Below are positions 1 through 6,507 of a DNA stretch of 27,855 nucleotides, piece after piece. Location of the stretch: IMG/VR virus record IMGVR_UViG_3300047276_000612, positions 1 to 27,855 of that record. One strand, given 5' to 3'. The notes beneath the pieces are model-generated. The model had not been told where the DNA came from. It was given only the letters and a program-made list of their open reading frames with translations, and ran no database searches. Position numbers and translations under genes: made by a program. Source of the stretch: a virus. Positions within the stretch are counted from its first letter, which is position 1; the number at the start of each line of letters is the position of its first letter.

Positions 1-1
1 G

Positions 2-640
2 GGTGGTGGGGGTGGGGGTGTGCCTGAAGCCCCAATTGATGGGGTTGAGTATGTCCGTAAGAATGGTGCTTGGTCTGCCAACTCTGGCATCCCTGAAGCC
101 CCGATTGATGGCACAAGCTATTCCCGCAACAATGGTGCGTGGACACCTTCGCCCACCTTCAATGGGGGCACAGTCTCTGCACCCATCAGCGTCACCGGGT
201 CTGGTGGCACAGCTACGCTTTCCGATACCGGTCTTGATTTGTCCGGCTCGACAGGTGGGGGTGGTGTGATTGTCGGAGCATCCGGCATCACTTTCCCTGA
301 TAGCACAAACCTGACCACAGCCCCTGCTTCTGGTCTGTCGTATAAGCAGACCATTGCTCAAACCTTTTCTGCCATCAGTGGTCAAGGCTATTGGACAGGC
401 AGCTATTACTACACAGGATTTAGTTTTGCTGGTGGGGTGTCCTACAATGATTGGGTAATTGCCAATAAGTTTAAGGTCAGCATCAATGGTTACCTGTTTA
501 GCTTTGGCTACACATCTTCTGGGGCACAGTATCTAAACCTTATGGATGACACCAGCACAGTCAGCTGTGTTGGAACAGGTGAAACACTTTATCTTCACTA
601 TGACGGAGAAACTGCACCCTATCCTTTCCTAATCACCTAA
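2..640 (+). CDS. Tail fibre-like protein, 5' end outside window
   Basis: Only the last 212 codons are visible; the frame is open from base 2, so the true start lies upstream. The visible part begins with a run of glycines (residues 1-6 of the fragment), then two tandem 23-residue repeats of the type PEAPIDGxxYxRxNGAW. Short repeats containing this PIDGxxYxRxNGxW pattern are common in phage tail-fibre and tail-collar proteins. A Ser/Thr/Gly-rich stretch follows and then a C-terminal region rich in Tyr, Gly and Ser with no cysteine pattern, which fits a beta-rich receptor-binding tip. It lies just before the lysis block, as tail-fibre genes often do. Seen: repeats and composition. Inferred: fibre role. 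The gene ends four bases before the next start. Confidence 0.7.
   Translation, partial: GGGGGGVPEAPIDGVEYVRKNGAWSANSGIPEAPIDGTSYSRNNGAWTPSPTFNGGTVSAPISVTGSGGTATLSDTGLDLSGSTGGGGVIVGASGITFPDSTNLTTAPASGLSYKQTIAQTFSAISGQGYWTGSYYYTGFSFAGGVSYNDWVIANKFKVSINGYLFSFGYTSSGAQYLNLMDDTSTVSCVGTGETLYLHYDGETAPYPFLIT
23..160 (+). repeat. Two tandem 69-bp coding repeats in the fibre gene
   Basis: Unit 1 (23-91) and unit 2 (92-160) each begin with CCTGAAGCCCC(A/G)ATTGATGG and encode a 23-residue PEAPIDG...NGAW unit. The first 20 bases differ at one position; the rest has diverged more. More units may lie upstream of the window. Confidence 0.75.
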
Positions 641-643
641 CCT

Positions 644-832
644 ATGGCCGTTAAATCCTATCCCGGCACAGGCTTTGCAGCCTATGTCTATAACAACAAG
701 GCTCACATCATCGGGGCTGTTAAGGCTGGCCAGACCTACCTTGTGCGTGACACAGCTAAGGTCATCTTCAACACTTCCTTGGAGGGTCTGCGTGCAGACC
801 TTATTGCCGAAGGCTATACCATCCTTAACTAA
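644..832 (+). CDS. Small hypothetical protein (62 aa)
   Basis: Not recognised. The ATG is preceded by CACCTAACCT, a start context shared by about ten other genes here, and begins 3 bases after the fibre stop. The product has no signal peptide or membrane segment. It has aromatic and glycine residues near the N-terminus (YPGTGFAAYVYNN) and a charged C-terminus. Sitting directly behind a fibre gene, it could be a fibre-assembly or attachment accessory, but nothing in the sequence shows this. Confidence 0.65.
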   Translation: MAVKSYPGTGFAAYVYNNKAHIIGAVKAGQTYLVRDTAKVIFNTSLEGLRADLIAEGYTILN

Positions 833-841
833 CCAACCATT

Positions 842-979
842 ATGCTCCTGATTATTTCCTCCGTTACCTGCTACCTGCTTGGTGCTGCCACAGGCATTGC
901 CATTTACCGCAACAATGTTGCCAAGCTTCAGGCCACTGAACAGAAGGCCAAGGCTGCACTTGATGCCCTGAAGAAGTAA
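842..979 (+). CDS. 45-aa single-span membrane protein, lysis-block candidate
   Basis: ATG at 842, TAA at 977-979. Residues 1-22 form a hydrophobic segment (MLLIISSVTCYLLGAATGIA), followed by a short basic turn (YRNN) and a Lys/Ala/Glu-rich helix (residues 27-45) likely to be a coiled coil. This is the layout of a small type II membrane protein, such as an inner-membrane spanin fragment or a holin accessory. It sits between the 62-aa gene (9-bp gap) and the lipobox protein (4-bp gap). Seen: composition and tight packing. Inferred: role in lysis. It is too short for any family assignment by eye. Confidence 0.6.
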   Translation: MLLIISSVTCYLLGAATGIAIYRNNVAKLQATEQKAKAALDALKK

Positions 980-983
980 GCCA

Positions 984-1757
984 ATGCGTGTGGCAATGGT
1001 GGCAGTGTTGGCCTTATTCCAAAGCTGCCAGCAGGAAGTTAAGCCTGACCCTCAGCCGGAAGCTAATCCCCAGACTACACAGGTGCTGGGTGAGAAGCTG
1101 GACAAAGCTGATAGCCGGGTTGCTTCTGCTGTGCAGGTAGCAAGGGAAGCCAACACTGCCGGCAAGCCTGACAAGGTAGAGGCAGAGCTTTCCGTTGCTG
1201 CGTCCTACCTGCCCAATCCCAAGCCCGGTGACTTAGCCTATGCCCGACAGCGTGCTGAGACTGCTGACCCTAAAGCCTACGCTGAGGCTGTTGCCTACGG
1301 CCAGAAGCTGAAGGCCGACAATGATGCCCTGTGGGGAAAGATGGAGGCACAGCAGAAGAAGGCACAGGCCGAGATTGCTGCCCTGAAGAAGCACTGTGAC
1401 GATAAGCAGCTTGAGCTTGAGGCTGGCCGGAAGGAAAAGGGTTTGCTTATCCTGACCTGCTTAGGTGCTGGGATGATTGCCCTAGGTGTCCTGCTTGTGG
1501 CTTTCGGCCATTGGGTAGGGGTCAACAAGCTGTCTGCCGGCTTGGTGGTCTTGGGTGGGGCTATGACTTCAGCCCTGCCTTGGGTCATTGAAAGCACTTA
1601 TTTCCCTTGGATTATTGGGGTGACCCTATCTGTTGCAGCCTTCCAAGCGTTGCTGGCTATGGGCATTAAGACCTATCGTTGGCTTAAGCCTGTGCCTGTG
1701 TTGACCGAAACTGCAAAGGTAACGGACACAGACAATGGCAGCAGCCCCAGCATTTGA
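984..1757 (+). CDS. Lipobox + coiled-coil + C-terminal membrane protein, candidate u-spanin
   Basis: 257 aa. Residues 1-15 (MRVAMVAVLALFQSC) look like a short lipoprotein signal ending in Cys15, although the lipobox (FQSC) is imperfect. Residues 16-80 are polar and Pro/Ala-rich. Residues 85-150 are a long charged helix rich in Lys, Glu, Gln and Ala, probably a coiled coil. Three hydrophobic segments follow at about 153-176, 183-201 and 207-230. A lipid-anchored N-terminus, periplasmic coiled coil and C-terminal membrane anchor is the architecture of unimolecular spanins such as T1 gp11, though those are shorter with one membrane span. The gene overlaps the holin start by 23 bp. Seen: segments and overlap. 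Inferred: outer-membrane disruption role. Confidence 0.6.
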   Translation: MRVAMVAVLALFQSCQQEVKPDPQPEANPQTTQVLGEKLDKADSRVASAVQVAREANTAGKPDKVEAELSVAASYLPNPKPGDLAYARQRAETADPKAYAEAVAYGQKLKADNDALWGKMEAQQKKAQAEIAALKKHCDDKQLELEAGRKEKGLLILTCLGAGMIALGVLLVAFGHWVGVNKLSAGLVVLGGAMTSALPWVIESTYFPWIIGVTLSVAAFQALLAMGIKTYRWLKPVPVLTETAKVTDTDNGSSPSI

Positions 1758-2112
1758 GTCAGTCACATCTGACGAAGCCCTGAAGCAAGGGGTTATCTCA
1801 GCTGCCCTTGGTGGGTCGGCAATGGTAGCCCGGCAGCTCCTGTCCACAGACCGGCCTACTTGGGGATACCTAGTCAGGTCTGGCATTGCTGCTATGGTGA
1901 CTGCCTATTTCGTTAACTTTGCGTGCAAGGATTATGTGCAGTCTGAAAACCTAAGGGTTTGCATCGTTGGCATTGCCGGTTTTGCCAGCCCGGAAATCCT
2001 TAACTACGGCCTAGCCTTCCTGAAGGCCAAGATGCAGGGTAAGGTTGAAGAAGCACAAAGGGGATTGAGCAAGGCCACCAAGCAACCTAAGAAAAAGAAG
2101 AAGGCCAAGTGA
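1735..2112 (+). CDS. Holin, LydA-like (phage holin superfamily III)
   Basis: 125 aa. Three hydrophobic segments at about residues 19-35, 47-64 and 73-97, separated by GGSAMVARQLL, a short TDRPTWGYLVRSG loop and an ENLRVCIVGIAGFASPEIL segment. The pattern of an ARxLL helix, R-x-W loop, then a GIAGFASPEIL-type third segment matches LydA-type holins, which form inner-membrane lesions that release or activate the endolysin. The C-terminus carries a strongly basic tail (KKKKKAK), typical of holins on the cytoplasmic side. It overlaps the candidate u-spanin upstream and the next membrane-protein gene downstream, so all are likely translated from one message. The endolysin is not adjacent but lies at 4817. 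Confidence 0.8.
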   Translation: MAAAPAFESVTSDEALKQGVISAALGGSAMVARQLLSTDRPTWGYLVRSGIAAMVTAYFVNFACKDYVQSENLRVCIVGIAGFASPEILNYGLAFLKAKMQGKVEEAQRGLSKATKQPKKKKKAK

Positions 2113-2453
2113 TGCCCGACACAGAAGCCAGACCTTATGGGATGCACCCGGCCAATCTGCTGATGGCTGTAATCGGATGCACAATCATTGCCGGCCTGTG
2201 TGCTTTGACTGTCTATCTCACAGCTGACTTCATCCTTACCAGCATCCGGTCAGCAAATGTGATGGCACTGTTGATAACCGATAACCCCGGCCAGACCTTT
2301 GTGGCTGATGATAAAAATCTTGAAAGGAATTTGAACAGTGCAACCCAAGCCCTGCTGACCTGCCGGGATGTGAGTCTGGCCTTGGGGGTGGGTTGCTGTA
2401 TGATTGCCGGGGCGTTGGGCTGGAAGCTGACTGTTGGTAAGCCGGCCAAGTAA
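2112..2453 (+). CDS. Two-span membrane protein next to holin
   Basis: 113 aa from ATG 2112, which overlaps the holin TGA by one base (TGATG); a GTG one codon earlier is a less likely start. Two hydrophobic segments at about residues 15-42 and 87-106 are separated by a polar loop of about 45 residues containing an Asp/Asn-rich stretch. No catalytic motif is visible. Placement directly after a holin suggests an antiholin or second holin. Family not recognised, so the lysis role is inference from context only. Confidence 0.65.
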   Translation: MPDTEARPYGMHPANLLMAVIGCTIIAGLCALTVYLTADFILTSIRSANVMALLITDNPGQTFVADDKNLERNLNSATQALLTCRDVSLALGVGCCMIAGALGWKLTVGKPAK

Positions 2454-2493
2454 GGCTTGCTTGCAGGGGTCTGGCTTGGCTTTCTAGGGGGGT

Positions 2494-2661
2494 ATGAAGT
2501 CCACCCCTAGACTTACCCTAGATGACCTGTCATCCCTGCTCAGGAAGGCAAAGAAGGCCAAGGCCAAGCCATTGGTAGCCCGGCTGACCAAGCTGATATG
2601 GCTGCGGAAACGGCAGGTAGCCCGGCAAGCCCTGCGGAAACAGGGGGCTAAGGCGTTATAA
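2494..2661 (+). CDS. 55-aa very basic small protein
   Basis: ATG 2494, TAA 2659-2661. It is preceded by AGGGGGGT three bases from the ATG, one of the few G-rich leaders in the window. The product is rich in Lys, Arg, Leu and Ala, with LRKAKKAKAK in the middle and a second basic helix (WLRKRQVARQALRKQ). It could bind nucleic acid or be a membrane-active peptide; nothing settles this. It is the last gene before the candidate promoter at 2677. Confidence 0.5.
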   Translation: MKSTPRLTLDDLSSLLRKAKKAKAKPLVARLTKLIWLRKRQVARQALRKQGAKAL

Positions 2662-2676
2662 ATCCCTGCCTTCAGT

Positions 2677-2682
2677 TATAAT
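2677..2682 (+). promoter_or_regulatory. Candidate -10 element (TATAAT)
   Basis: A perfect TATAAT lies in a 50-bp gap between the basic 55-aa gene and the leader ORF. The -35 hexamer at the expected 17-bp spacing (around 2654-2659, CGTTAT) is poor, so this would be a weak or activator-dependent sigma-70 type promoter. If used, transcription would start near 2689, giving a roughly 27-nt leader before the 13-codon ORF. Host promoter rules are unknown. Confidence 0.35.
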
Positions 2683-2706
2683 AGATGCCCTATCAAATGA
2701 TTTGAC

Positions 2707-2711
2707 GGAGG
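2707..2711 (+). promoter_or_regulatory. Canonical Shine-Dalgarno GGAGG
   Basis: GGAGG lies 4 nt upstream of the ATG at 2716. It stands out because nearly every other gene in the window has no such site. It decides the start of the leader ORF. Confidence 0.55.
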
Positions 2712-2715
2712 CACT

Positions 2716-2757
2716 ATGGGTATCCTAGTGTGCTGGTGTTCCAAACAACACCTATGA
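2716..2757 (+). CDS. 13-aa leader peptide candidate
   Basis: ATG 2716 to TGA 2755-2757 encodes MGILVCWCSKQHL. It has the best Shine-Dalgarno site seen in the window, and its stop overlaps the next ATG (2754) as ATGA. This arrangement suggests that ribosomes loaded at the leader couple into the 137-aa gene. The peptide contains Cys-Trp-Cys but no codon run typical of an amino-acid attenuator. No alternative hairpins were worked out. It might equally be a chance ORF with a chance GGAGG. Confidence 0.4.
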   Translation: MGILVCWCSKQHL

Positions 2758-3167
2758 CAACCCAAGCCATCAAGTCCCTTGCCAATTTCAATTACCTGCT
2801 GACCCAAGGTAGCGTTTCTGGTCAGCATTTGCAGGGCAACATTGAAGCCCGGGTTGCTTTCCTTGAAAAGAATTTCCCCACCTATCAGCTGCTGCTTAAT
2901 CACTATCAGGTTGGTGATTGCACTATTGGCTGTGTCCTTTCCCGTGTATCCTCTCACGACTTTTCAAACCTTGATGAGTCACAGGCCAAGGTTGATGGCT
3001 ACCTTGCTAGCTATCGCACCCGGCTTGCTGAGCTTCAGGCTGATGCCTATTCCCTTTATGTCCGCACTGTGCAGCAGCATAATGACAAAGCCCGGTATGA
3101 CCGCAGAATGAAAGCCAAGGAAGTCATTAGCTTTGAAGCCTTTGTTGCTAAGTTGCCTACCTTCTAA
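2754..3167 (+). CDS. Hypothetical protein (137 aa)
   Basis: Not recognised. ATG 2754 has the context CACCTATG and overlaps the leader-ORF stop; a GTG at 2730 would extend it by 8 residues but lies inside the leader ORF. The product starts MTTQAIK, is soluble, mostly helical by composition, and has two cysteines (in GDCTIGCVLS) and an Arg/Lys-rich C-terminal third (KARYDRRMKAKEV). It is the first gene after the candidate promoter, so likely an early gene of unknown function. Confidence 0.7.
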   Translation: MTTQAIKSLANFNYLLTQGSVSGQHLQGNIEARVAFLEKNFPTYQLLLNHYQVGDCTIGCVLSRVSSHDFSNLDESQAKVDGYLASYRTRLAELQADAYSLYVRTVQQHNDKARYDRRMKAKEVISFEAFVAKLPTF

Positions 3168-3176
3168 TCTTTCCCT

Positions 3177-3392
3177 ATGACCACACAACCTATGAAAACC
3201 CACCCCATCACTGAAGCCCTTGCCCTGCCGGGTGTGCTTCCCTCCACCAAGCACCGGGCTATCTTCTGGCTGAACAGCCTTGGCCAGAAGCCCAATGCCC
3301 TGAAGCGTAAGGTTGTTAACCAGATGCTAGCTAGCCTTGAATGGCAGTGCCGGCTGGAACACCAGACCTACGGCCACCGGGTCACCAAGTAA
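3177..3392 (+). CDS. Small hypothetical protein (71 aa)
   Basis: Not recognised. ATG 3177 (context TCCCTATG) is followed in frame by a second ATG at 3192 with the same CCTATG context, so either could be the start (71 or 66 aa). The product is basic, with a Lys/Arg segment (KPNALKRKVVNQML) that could be a helix, and no membrane segment. It is packed between two other small unknown genes. Confidence 0.6.
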   Translation: MTTQPMKTHPITEALALPGVLPSTKHRAIFWLNSLGQKPNALKRKVVNQMLASLEWQCRLEHQTYGHRVTK

Positions 3393-3409
3393 CCTTAGCC
3401 ACCAAACCT

Positions 3410-3607
3410 ATGAAGACCCTTATCCCGCCCCTGCCTACGCCCCCTAGCAAGGCCGTCAGCCAACACACGGCAGTTGAACAGCCTATGTCTCAAGCAGACT
3501 ATGAACAGGGCTGCTATGGCCTAGCCCTATTCTTCCTGACTATCCTTATCCCTATTGTGCTTGGGATTAGCCTGTGCCACCTGTTCACCGGAGGCCGTAG
3601 CAAGTAA
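3410..3607 (+). CDS. Single-span membrane protein (65 aa)
   Basis: ATG 3410 (context AACCTATG). The N-terminal 30 residues are Pro/Ser-rich and polar. Residues about 37-58 form one hydrophobic segment (YGLALFFLTILIPIVLGISL), and a short basic tail (GGRSK) ends the protein. Function unknown. It precedes the ligase gene by 5 bp, so it is in the same transcript. Confidence 0.65.
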   Translation: MKTLIPPLPTPPSKAVSQHTAVEQPMSQADYEQGCYGLALFFLTILIPIVLGISLCHLFTGGRSK

Positions 3608-3612
3608 CACCT

Positions 3613-4479
3613 ATGCTACCTATCAAGCCAATGTTGGCTAGCAGCAGCACCGGTGACTTCAAGCCCGGCAAGACTTGGGCAGTAGAGCCTAAGCTGGATG
3701 GCATCAGGGTCATCGTCACCATCAACCACAGTCAGGGATGGGTCACCTATGAAACCCGGAACGGCAATGCCGTCACCAGCCTTAACAAGCTCACCCCTGC
3801 CCTGCTCCGGATTGGCCGGGCTGTCGGCCAGACCATCTGCCTAGATTGTGAAGCCCTTGCTATGGGTGACTTCTTCACCGGGGTAGGTGAGCTGATGAAG
3901 AAGACCGGTGAGGCAGAGCTGGCTAAGCTGGCTATCTTTGATGTGCCTATGATTGAAGATTGGCTTAACACTGATGCTGTATGCTATCAGCATAGGCGTA
4001 TCTTCATTGAAAGCATTTTCAAGACCCTTGGGGCTGAGTCCCTATCTGATGAAGGCATCCTGCTTGTGCCGGTCTTTGAATACCTGAGCAGTGAAGACAT
4101 TGACCCTGAAACCCTGCTTGATACTGCCATCGGCCTAGGCTGGGAAGGCATTATGCTGAAGGATGTTGATAGCCCTTATAGCCCCGGAAAACGCACAAAG
4201 GCTTGGGTCAAGCTGAAGAATTGTGAAACCTATGATTGCACCATCATTGGCTTCACCCCCGGCAAAGGTCGCTATGACGGAGCAGCCGGGGCTATGCTGG
4301 TTAAGCACAATGGCACTATGGTTGCCGTTGGCTCTGGCCTAGATGACGGCCTGAGGATTGACCTGCACGACAACCCCCAGAAGTATGTTGGCAAGACTGC
4401 TGAAGTGGCTTGCCAGCAACTCACCCCTTCCGGGTCTATGCGTCACCCTGTGCTGGTCTGTATCCGCTGGGATAAGTGA
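3613..4479 (+). CDS. ATP-dependent DNA ligase
   Basis: 288 aa. It seals nicks in DNA, using ATP to form a lysyl-AMP intermediate. Motif I is EPKLDGIR with the nucleophile Lys27; Arg32 follows. The DCEA motif gives Glu80, motif III is AIFDVP (109-112 FDVP), motif IV is EGIMLK (Glu178, Lys183) and motif V is WVKLK (Lys200, Lys202). An OB-fold-like C-terminal segment (TIIGFTPGKGRYDGAAGAM) follows. Length and motif spacing match small phage ligases of the T7/bacterial LigD-like class that lack extra N-terminal domains. The start has the CACCTATG context, 5 bp after the previous stop. It is part of the replication and recombination gene group with the resolvase, annealing protein and helicase downstream. 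Confidence 0.93.
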   Translation: MLPIKPMLASSSTGDFKPGKTWAVEPKLDGIRVIVTINHSQGWVTYETRNGNAVTSLNKLTPALLRIGRAVGQTICLDCEALAMGDFFTGVGELMKKTGEAELAKLAIFDVPMIEDWLNTDAVCYQHRRIFIESIFKTLGAESLSDEGILLVPVFEYLSSEDIDPETLLDTAIGLGWEGIMLKDVDSPYSPGKRTKAWVKLKNCETYDCTIIGFTPGKGRYDGAAGAMLVKHNGTMVAVGSGLDDGLRIDLHDNPQKYVGKTAEVACQQLTPSGSMRHPVLVCIRWDK

Positions 4480-4511
4480 GGCTTGCCCATCCCTAACCTT
4501 TGACAAACCCT

Positions 4512-4820
4512 ATGCTATACAACCCACCACCCCCCCAAGTGAGCAAAGACCTAGCAACCTTTACCCTGCACAATGTCCTTCAGGAGTTTTACTTTCTAAA
4601 TGACCGGCTGTTGCAGGGTGACCTATCGGAAAAAGGCGTGCTGAAGAAGGCCAAGGCCATCCTTGCCGTTGAAGAAGCCCACCTGAAAACCCTGCCCTTC
4701 ATCAATGAAGTCTGGCTTGATGCCCACATTGCCTATGGTGGCTTTCTCGCCCTGAGTTACCGGCTCACTTGGCAGGATGGGGATGAACAGAAGGGCTACG
4801 CAATGCCTGTCCGCAAATGA
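4512..4820 (+). CDS. Hypothetical protein (102 aa)
   Basis: Not recognised. ATG 4512 (context ACCCTATG) is preferred over an in-frame TTG at 4500. The N-terminus carries a short proline run (NPPPPQ) encoded by a C7 tract. The rest looks helical and soluble, with an amphipathic central region and a Trp/Asp-rich segment near the C-terminus. Its last codons overlap the start of the endolysin (ATGA), suggesting translational coupling to it. Confidence 0.65.
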   Translation: MLYNPPPPQVSKDLATFTLHNVLQEFYFLNDRLLQGDLSEKGVLKKAKAILAVEEAHLKTLPFINEVWLDAHIAYGGFLALSYRLTWQDGDEQKGYAMPVRK

Positions 4821-5248
4821 GCAGAAGCGTCTTAGCCTTATTCCTGATGTGCAGCGTGACCAAGGCCACCATCACCCAAGATATGCTTAACAAGGTCATT
4901 GCCATTGAAAGCAGTGGTAACCCTTCTGCCCGGGGTGACAAAGGTGCTGGCCTTGGGCTGGCACAGTTTCACTACGCAGCTTGGCAGGACACATCCGCTT
5001 GGAGAGCCAAGCAAGGTCTGCCGGTCTATCCCTACCATAATGCCTTGGATGCCTCCGTTGCTAGGGACTACCTGCACAGCTGGCTGTCCATCAATGCTGC
5101 TAGGTTTGCCAAGGCCACAGGCCGGAAGGCTACGCTGGTTGACCTGTATGCCATCCACAACCTAGGTTTCAACGGATACCAGAAAAGAGGATTTGACATA
5201 GAGCGTTGCCCTGCCATCACCCTTCGCAAGTCAAAGCAACTGAGATAA
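4817..5248 (+). CDS. Secreted lytic transglycosylase (endolysin candidate)
   Basis: 143 aa. Residues 1-17 (MSRSVLALFLMCSVTKA) look like a Sec signal peptide. A lysozyme-fold lytic transglycosylase domain follows: the IAIESSGNPSARGDKG block carries the presumed catalytic Glu31, followed by GLGLAQFH, YHNALDASVARDYL and a C-terminal HNLGFNGYQKRGFD segment of the kind seen in phage SLT-like proteins. The enzyme class cleaves peptidoglycan glycan strands. With its own signal peptide it could reach the periplasm without the holin. It overlaps the upstream gene by 4 bp (ATGA) and lies 2.7 kb from the holin. Alternative: a virion-associated or entry enzyme, though such enzymes rarely have signal peptides. 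Confidence 0.82.
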   Translation: MSRSVLALFLMCSVTKATITQDMLNKVIAIESSGNPSARGDKGAGLGLAQFHYAAWQDTSAWRAKQGLPVYPYHNALDASVARDYLHSWLSINAARFAKATGRKATLVDLYAIHNLGFNGYQKRGFDIERCPAITLRKSKQLR

Positions 5249-5256
5249 TCCTGCCC

Positions 5257-5733
5257 TTGAAAACAAGCCTTCTAGATAACTTCCCTGCCGTTGCAGCCAT
5301 TGACCCCGGTGCTTCCGGTGGTGTGGCCGTAGCCACCAAGGAAGATGGCAAGCTGACCATCAGGCTGCACAAGATGCCTACTGATGCAACGGAGCTGGCA
5401 CAGGTCATCCCTTTTGGGGCTGTGGTCTATATCGAGAAAGTCCCTCCCTTCGTTGGCCGGCTAATCCCAAGCAGTGCTGCCTTCAAGCTAGGCAAGTCCT
5501 GCGGATGGCTTGAGGGTTGGGCTGCTGGCCGTCAGCACCGGGTCATCCTCATCACCCCTCAGGTCTGGCAAGCCCCCTTAGGCATTGCCAAGGGTCAGCT
5601 TACCCAAGGCCGATGGAAGGCAGCACTGAAGGCTGAGGCATCCCGCAGATACCCTTCCGTTGATGGCCTTATCTTAGACACGGCAGATGCCCTGCTGCTT
5701 CTGGACTACGCATTTTCTACCAACCAAAACTAA
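5257..5733 (+). CDS. RuvC-like Holliday-junction resolvase
   Basis: 158 aa from a TTG at 5257; no ATG is available at the N-terminus, and a TTG at 5206 would overlap the endolysin. RNase H-fold acidic residues are visible: Asp16 in AAIDPGASGG, Glu60 in VYIEKVP, and Asp141/Asp144 in LDTADALLLLDYA. The spacing and the F-K-L-G-x-x-x-G-W motif (76-84) fit phage RuvC-like resolvases, which cut branched DNA before packaging and during recombination. Neighbours (ligase, ERF, exonuclease) support a recombination role. It starts 8 bp after the endolysin stop. Confidence 0.85.
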   Translation: MKTSLLDNFPAVAAIDPGASGGVAVATKEDGKLTIRLHKMPTDATELAQVIPFGAVVYIEKVPPFVGRLIPSSAAFKLGKSCGWLEGWAAGRQHRVILITPQVWQAPLGIAKGQLTQGRWKAALKAEASRRYPSVDGLILDTADALLLLDYAFSTNQN

Positions 5734-5742
5734 ACCCACACT

Positions 5743-5949
5743 ATGGAAATCAAGCCCATCGGTAACACACCCTATGTCATCCTGCCCTGTGGCACTGTTG
5801 CCCGGAAGCTCAAGCCCATCATCCACAAGGGGCAGCAGCTCTGGAATTTGGGCACAGGCAAGGCCGGCCAGACCAAGCGTATCAACATCACCAATCAGGA
5901 AGCGTTGACTTCCTACCTCTCGCTGACCGAAAAGATTGAAAAGAAGTAA
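5743..5949 (+). CDS. Small hypothetical protein (68 aa)
   Basis: Not recognised. ATG 5743 (context CACACTATG). The product is basic and probably compact, with beta-prone residues (PYVILPCGTVARKLKPII) then a helical C-terminus. It ends 8 bp before the tRNA gene, so the tRNA is probably cut from the same transcript. Confidence 0.65.
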   Translation: MEIKPIGNTPYVILPCGTVARKLKPIIHKGQQLWNLGTGKAGQTKRINITNQEALTSYLSLTEKIEKK

Positions 5950-5957
5950 GGGACACT

Positions 5958-6029
5958 GCTTCAGTAGCACAATGGCTGTGCAACTCTTTTGTAAAGAGAA
6001 GGCTGCCGGTTCAAGTCCGGCCTGAAGCT
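5958..6029 (+). tRNA. tRNA-Thr (anticodon UGU)
   Basis: 72 nt with a full cloverleaf. The acceptor stem GCTTCAG (5958-5964) pairs with CTGAAGC (6022-6028). The D-stem GCAC/GTGC encloses AATGGCT with GG. The anticodon stem encloses TTTGTAA with anticodon TGT at 5990-5992. The T-stem GCCGG/CCGGC encloses TTCAAGT. No CCA is encoded (TCCCC follows), so the host must add it. Two oddities: the first anticodon-stem pair (5983/5999) is A-A, and the discriminator base is T instead of the usual bacterial A for Thr. It reads threonine ACA codons. It sits between two genes in a 111-bp gap. Confidence 0.9.
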
Positions 6030-6060
6030 CCCCTTTGATAACCCTTTCCCACCAACACCA

Positions 6061-6489
6061 ATGAAAAAGAAACACCAGAAAAAGCACCTGAAGACCCGAC
6101 CCAAGACGAAGGCCAAGCCAACGCCCAAGGAGAAGCTGCTGCAAGGCAACCTCATCGGGCTGGTTGACCGCCTCTATGATATCAAGACCAACACTGAGGC
6201 CAAGTCCTTGAGCAGCAGCAACAGGGAGCAAACGCTTCACTATGCCAAGTTGCTGAAGCGTCAGCTTGATGACCTGCACCCTTTCGCTTCTCCGGCTGTC
6301 AATCAGCTGCGTAACCTTACCAATGAAATCATTGCCCGGAATGAGGATAAAACCCTCATCTTCCAAGGTAAGACCTATGTGGTGCAGAGCGTTGAAGAAA
6401 CCGGATATCCCAGCAGTGGTTTCAAGCGTGTGAAGATTGAAGCCATCTGCCGTGAGCCTTCCCCGAATATGATTAAAGCCCCCTTCTAA
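6061..6489 (+). CDS. Hypothetical protein with lysine-rich N-terminus (142 aa)
   Basis: Not recognised. ATG 6061 (CACCAATG). Residues 1-25 are strongly basic (KKKHQKKHLKTRPK) and likely to be disordered or nucleic-acid binding. Residues 30-100 look helical, and the last 40 residues are beta-prone (TLIFQGKTYVVQSVEE). It lies directly upstream of the ERF annealing gene, so a role in recombination or replication is plausible but unproven. Confidence 0.65.
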   Translation: MKKKHQKKHLKTRPKTKAKPTPKEKLLQGNLIGLVDRLYDIKTNTEAKSLSSSNREQTLHYAKLLKRQLDDLHPFASPAVNQLRNLTNEIIARNEDKTLIFQGKTYVVQSVEETGYPSSGFKRVKIEAICREPSPNMIKAPF

Positions 6490-6507
6490 CCCACCCCCAA
6501 TACAACA

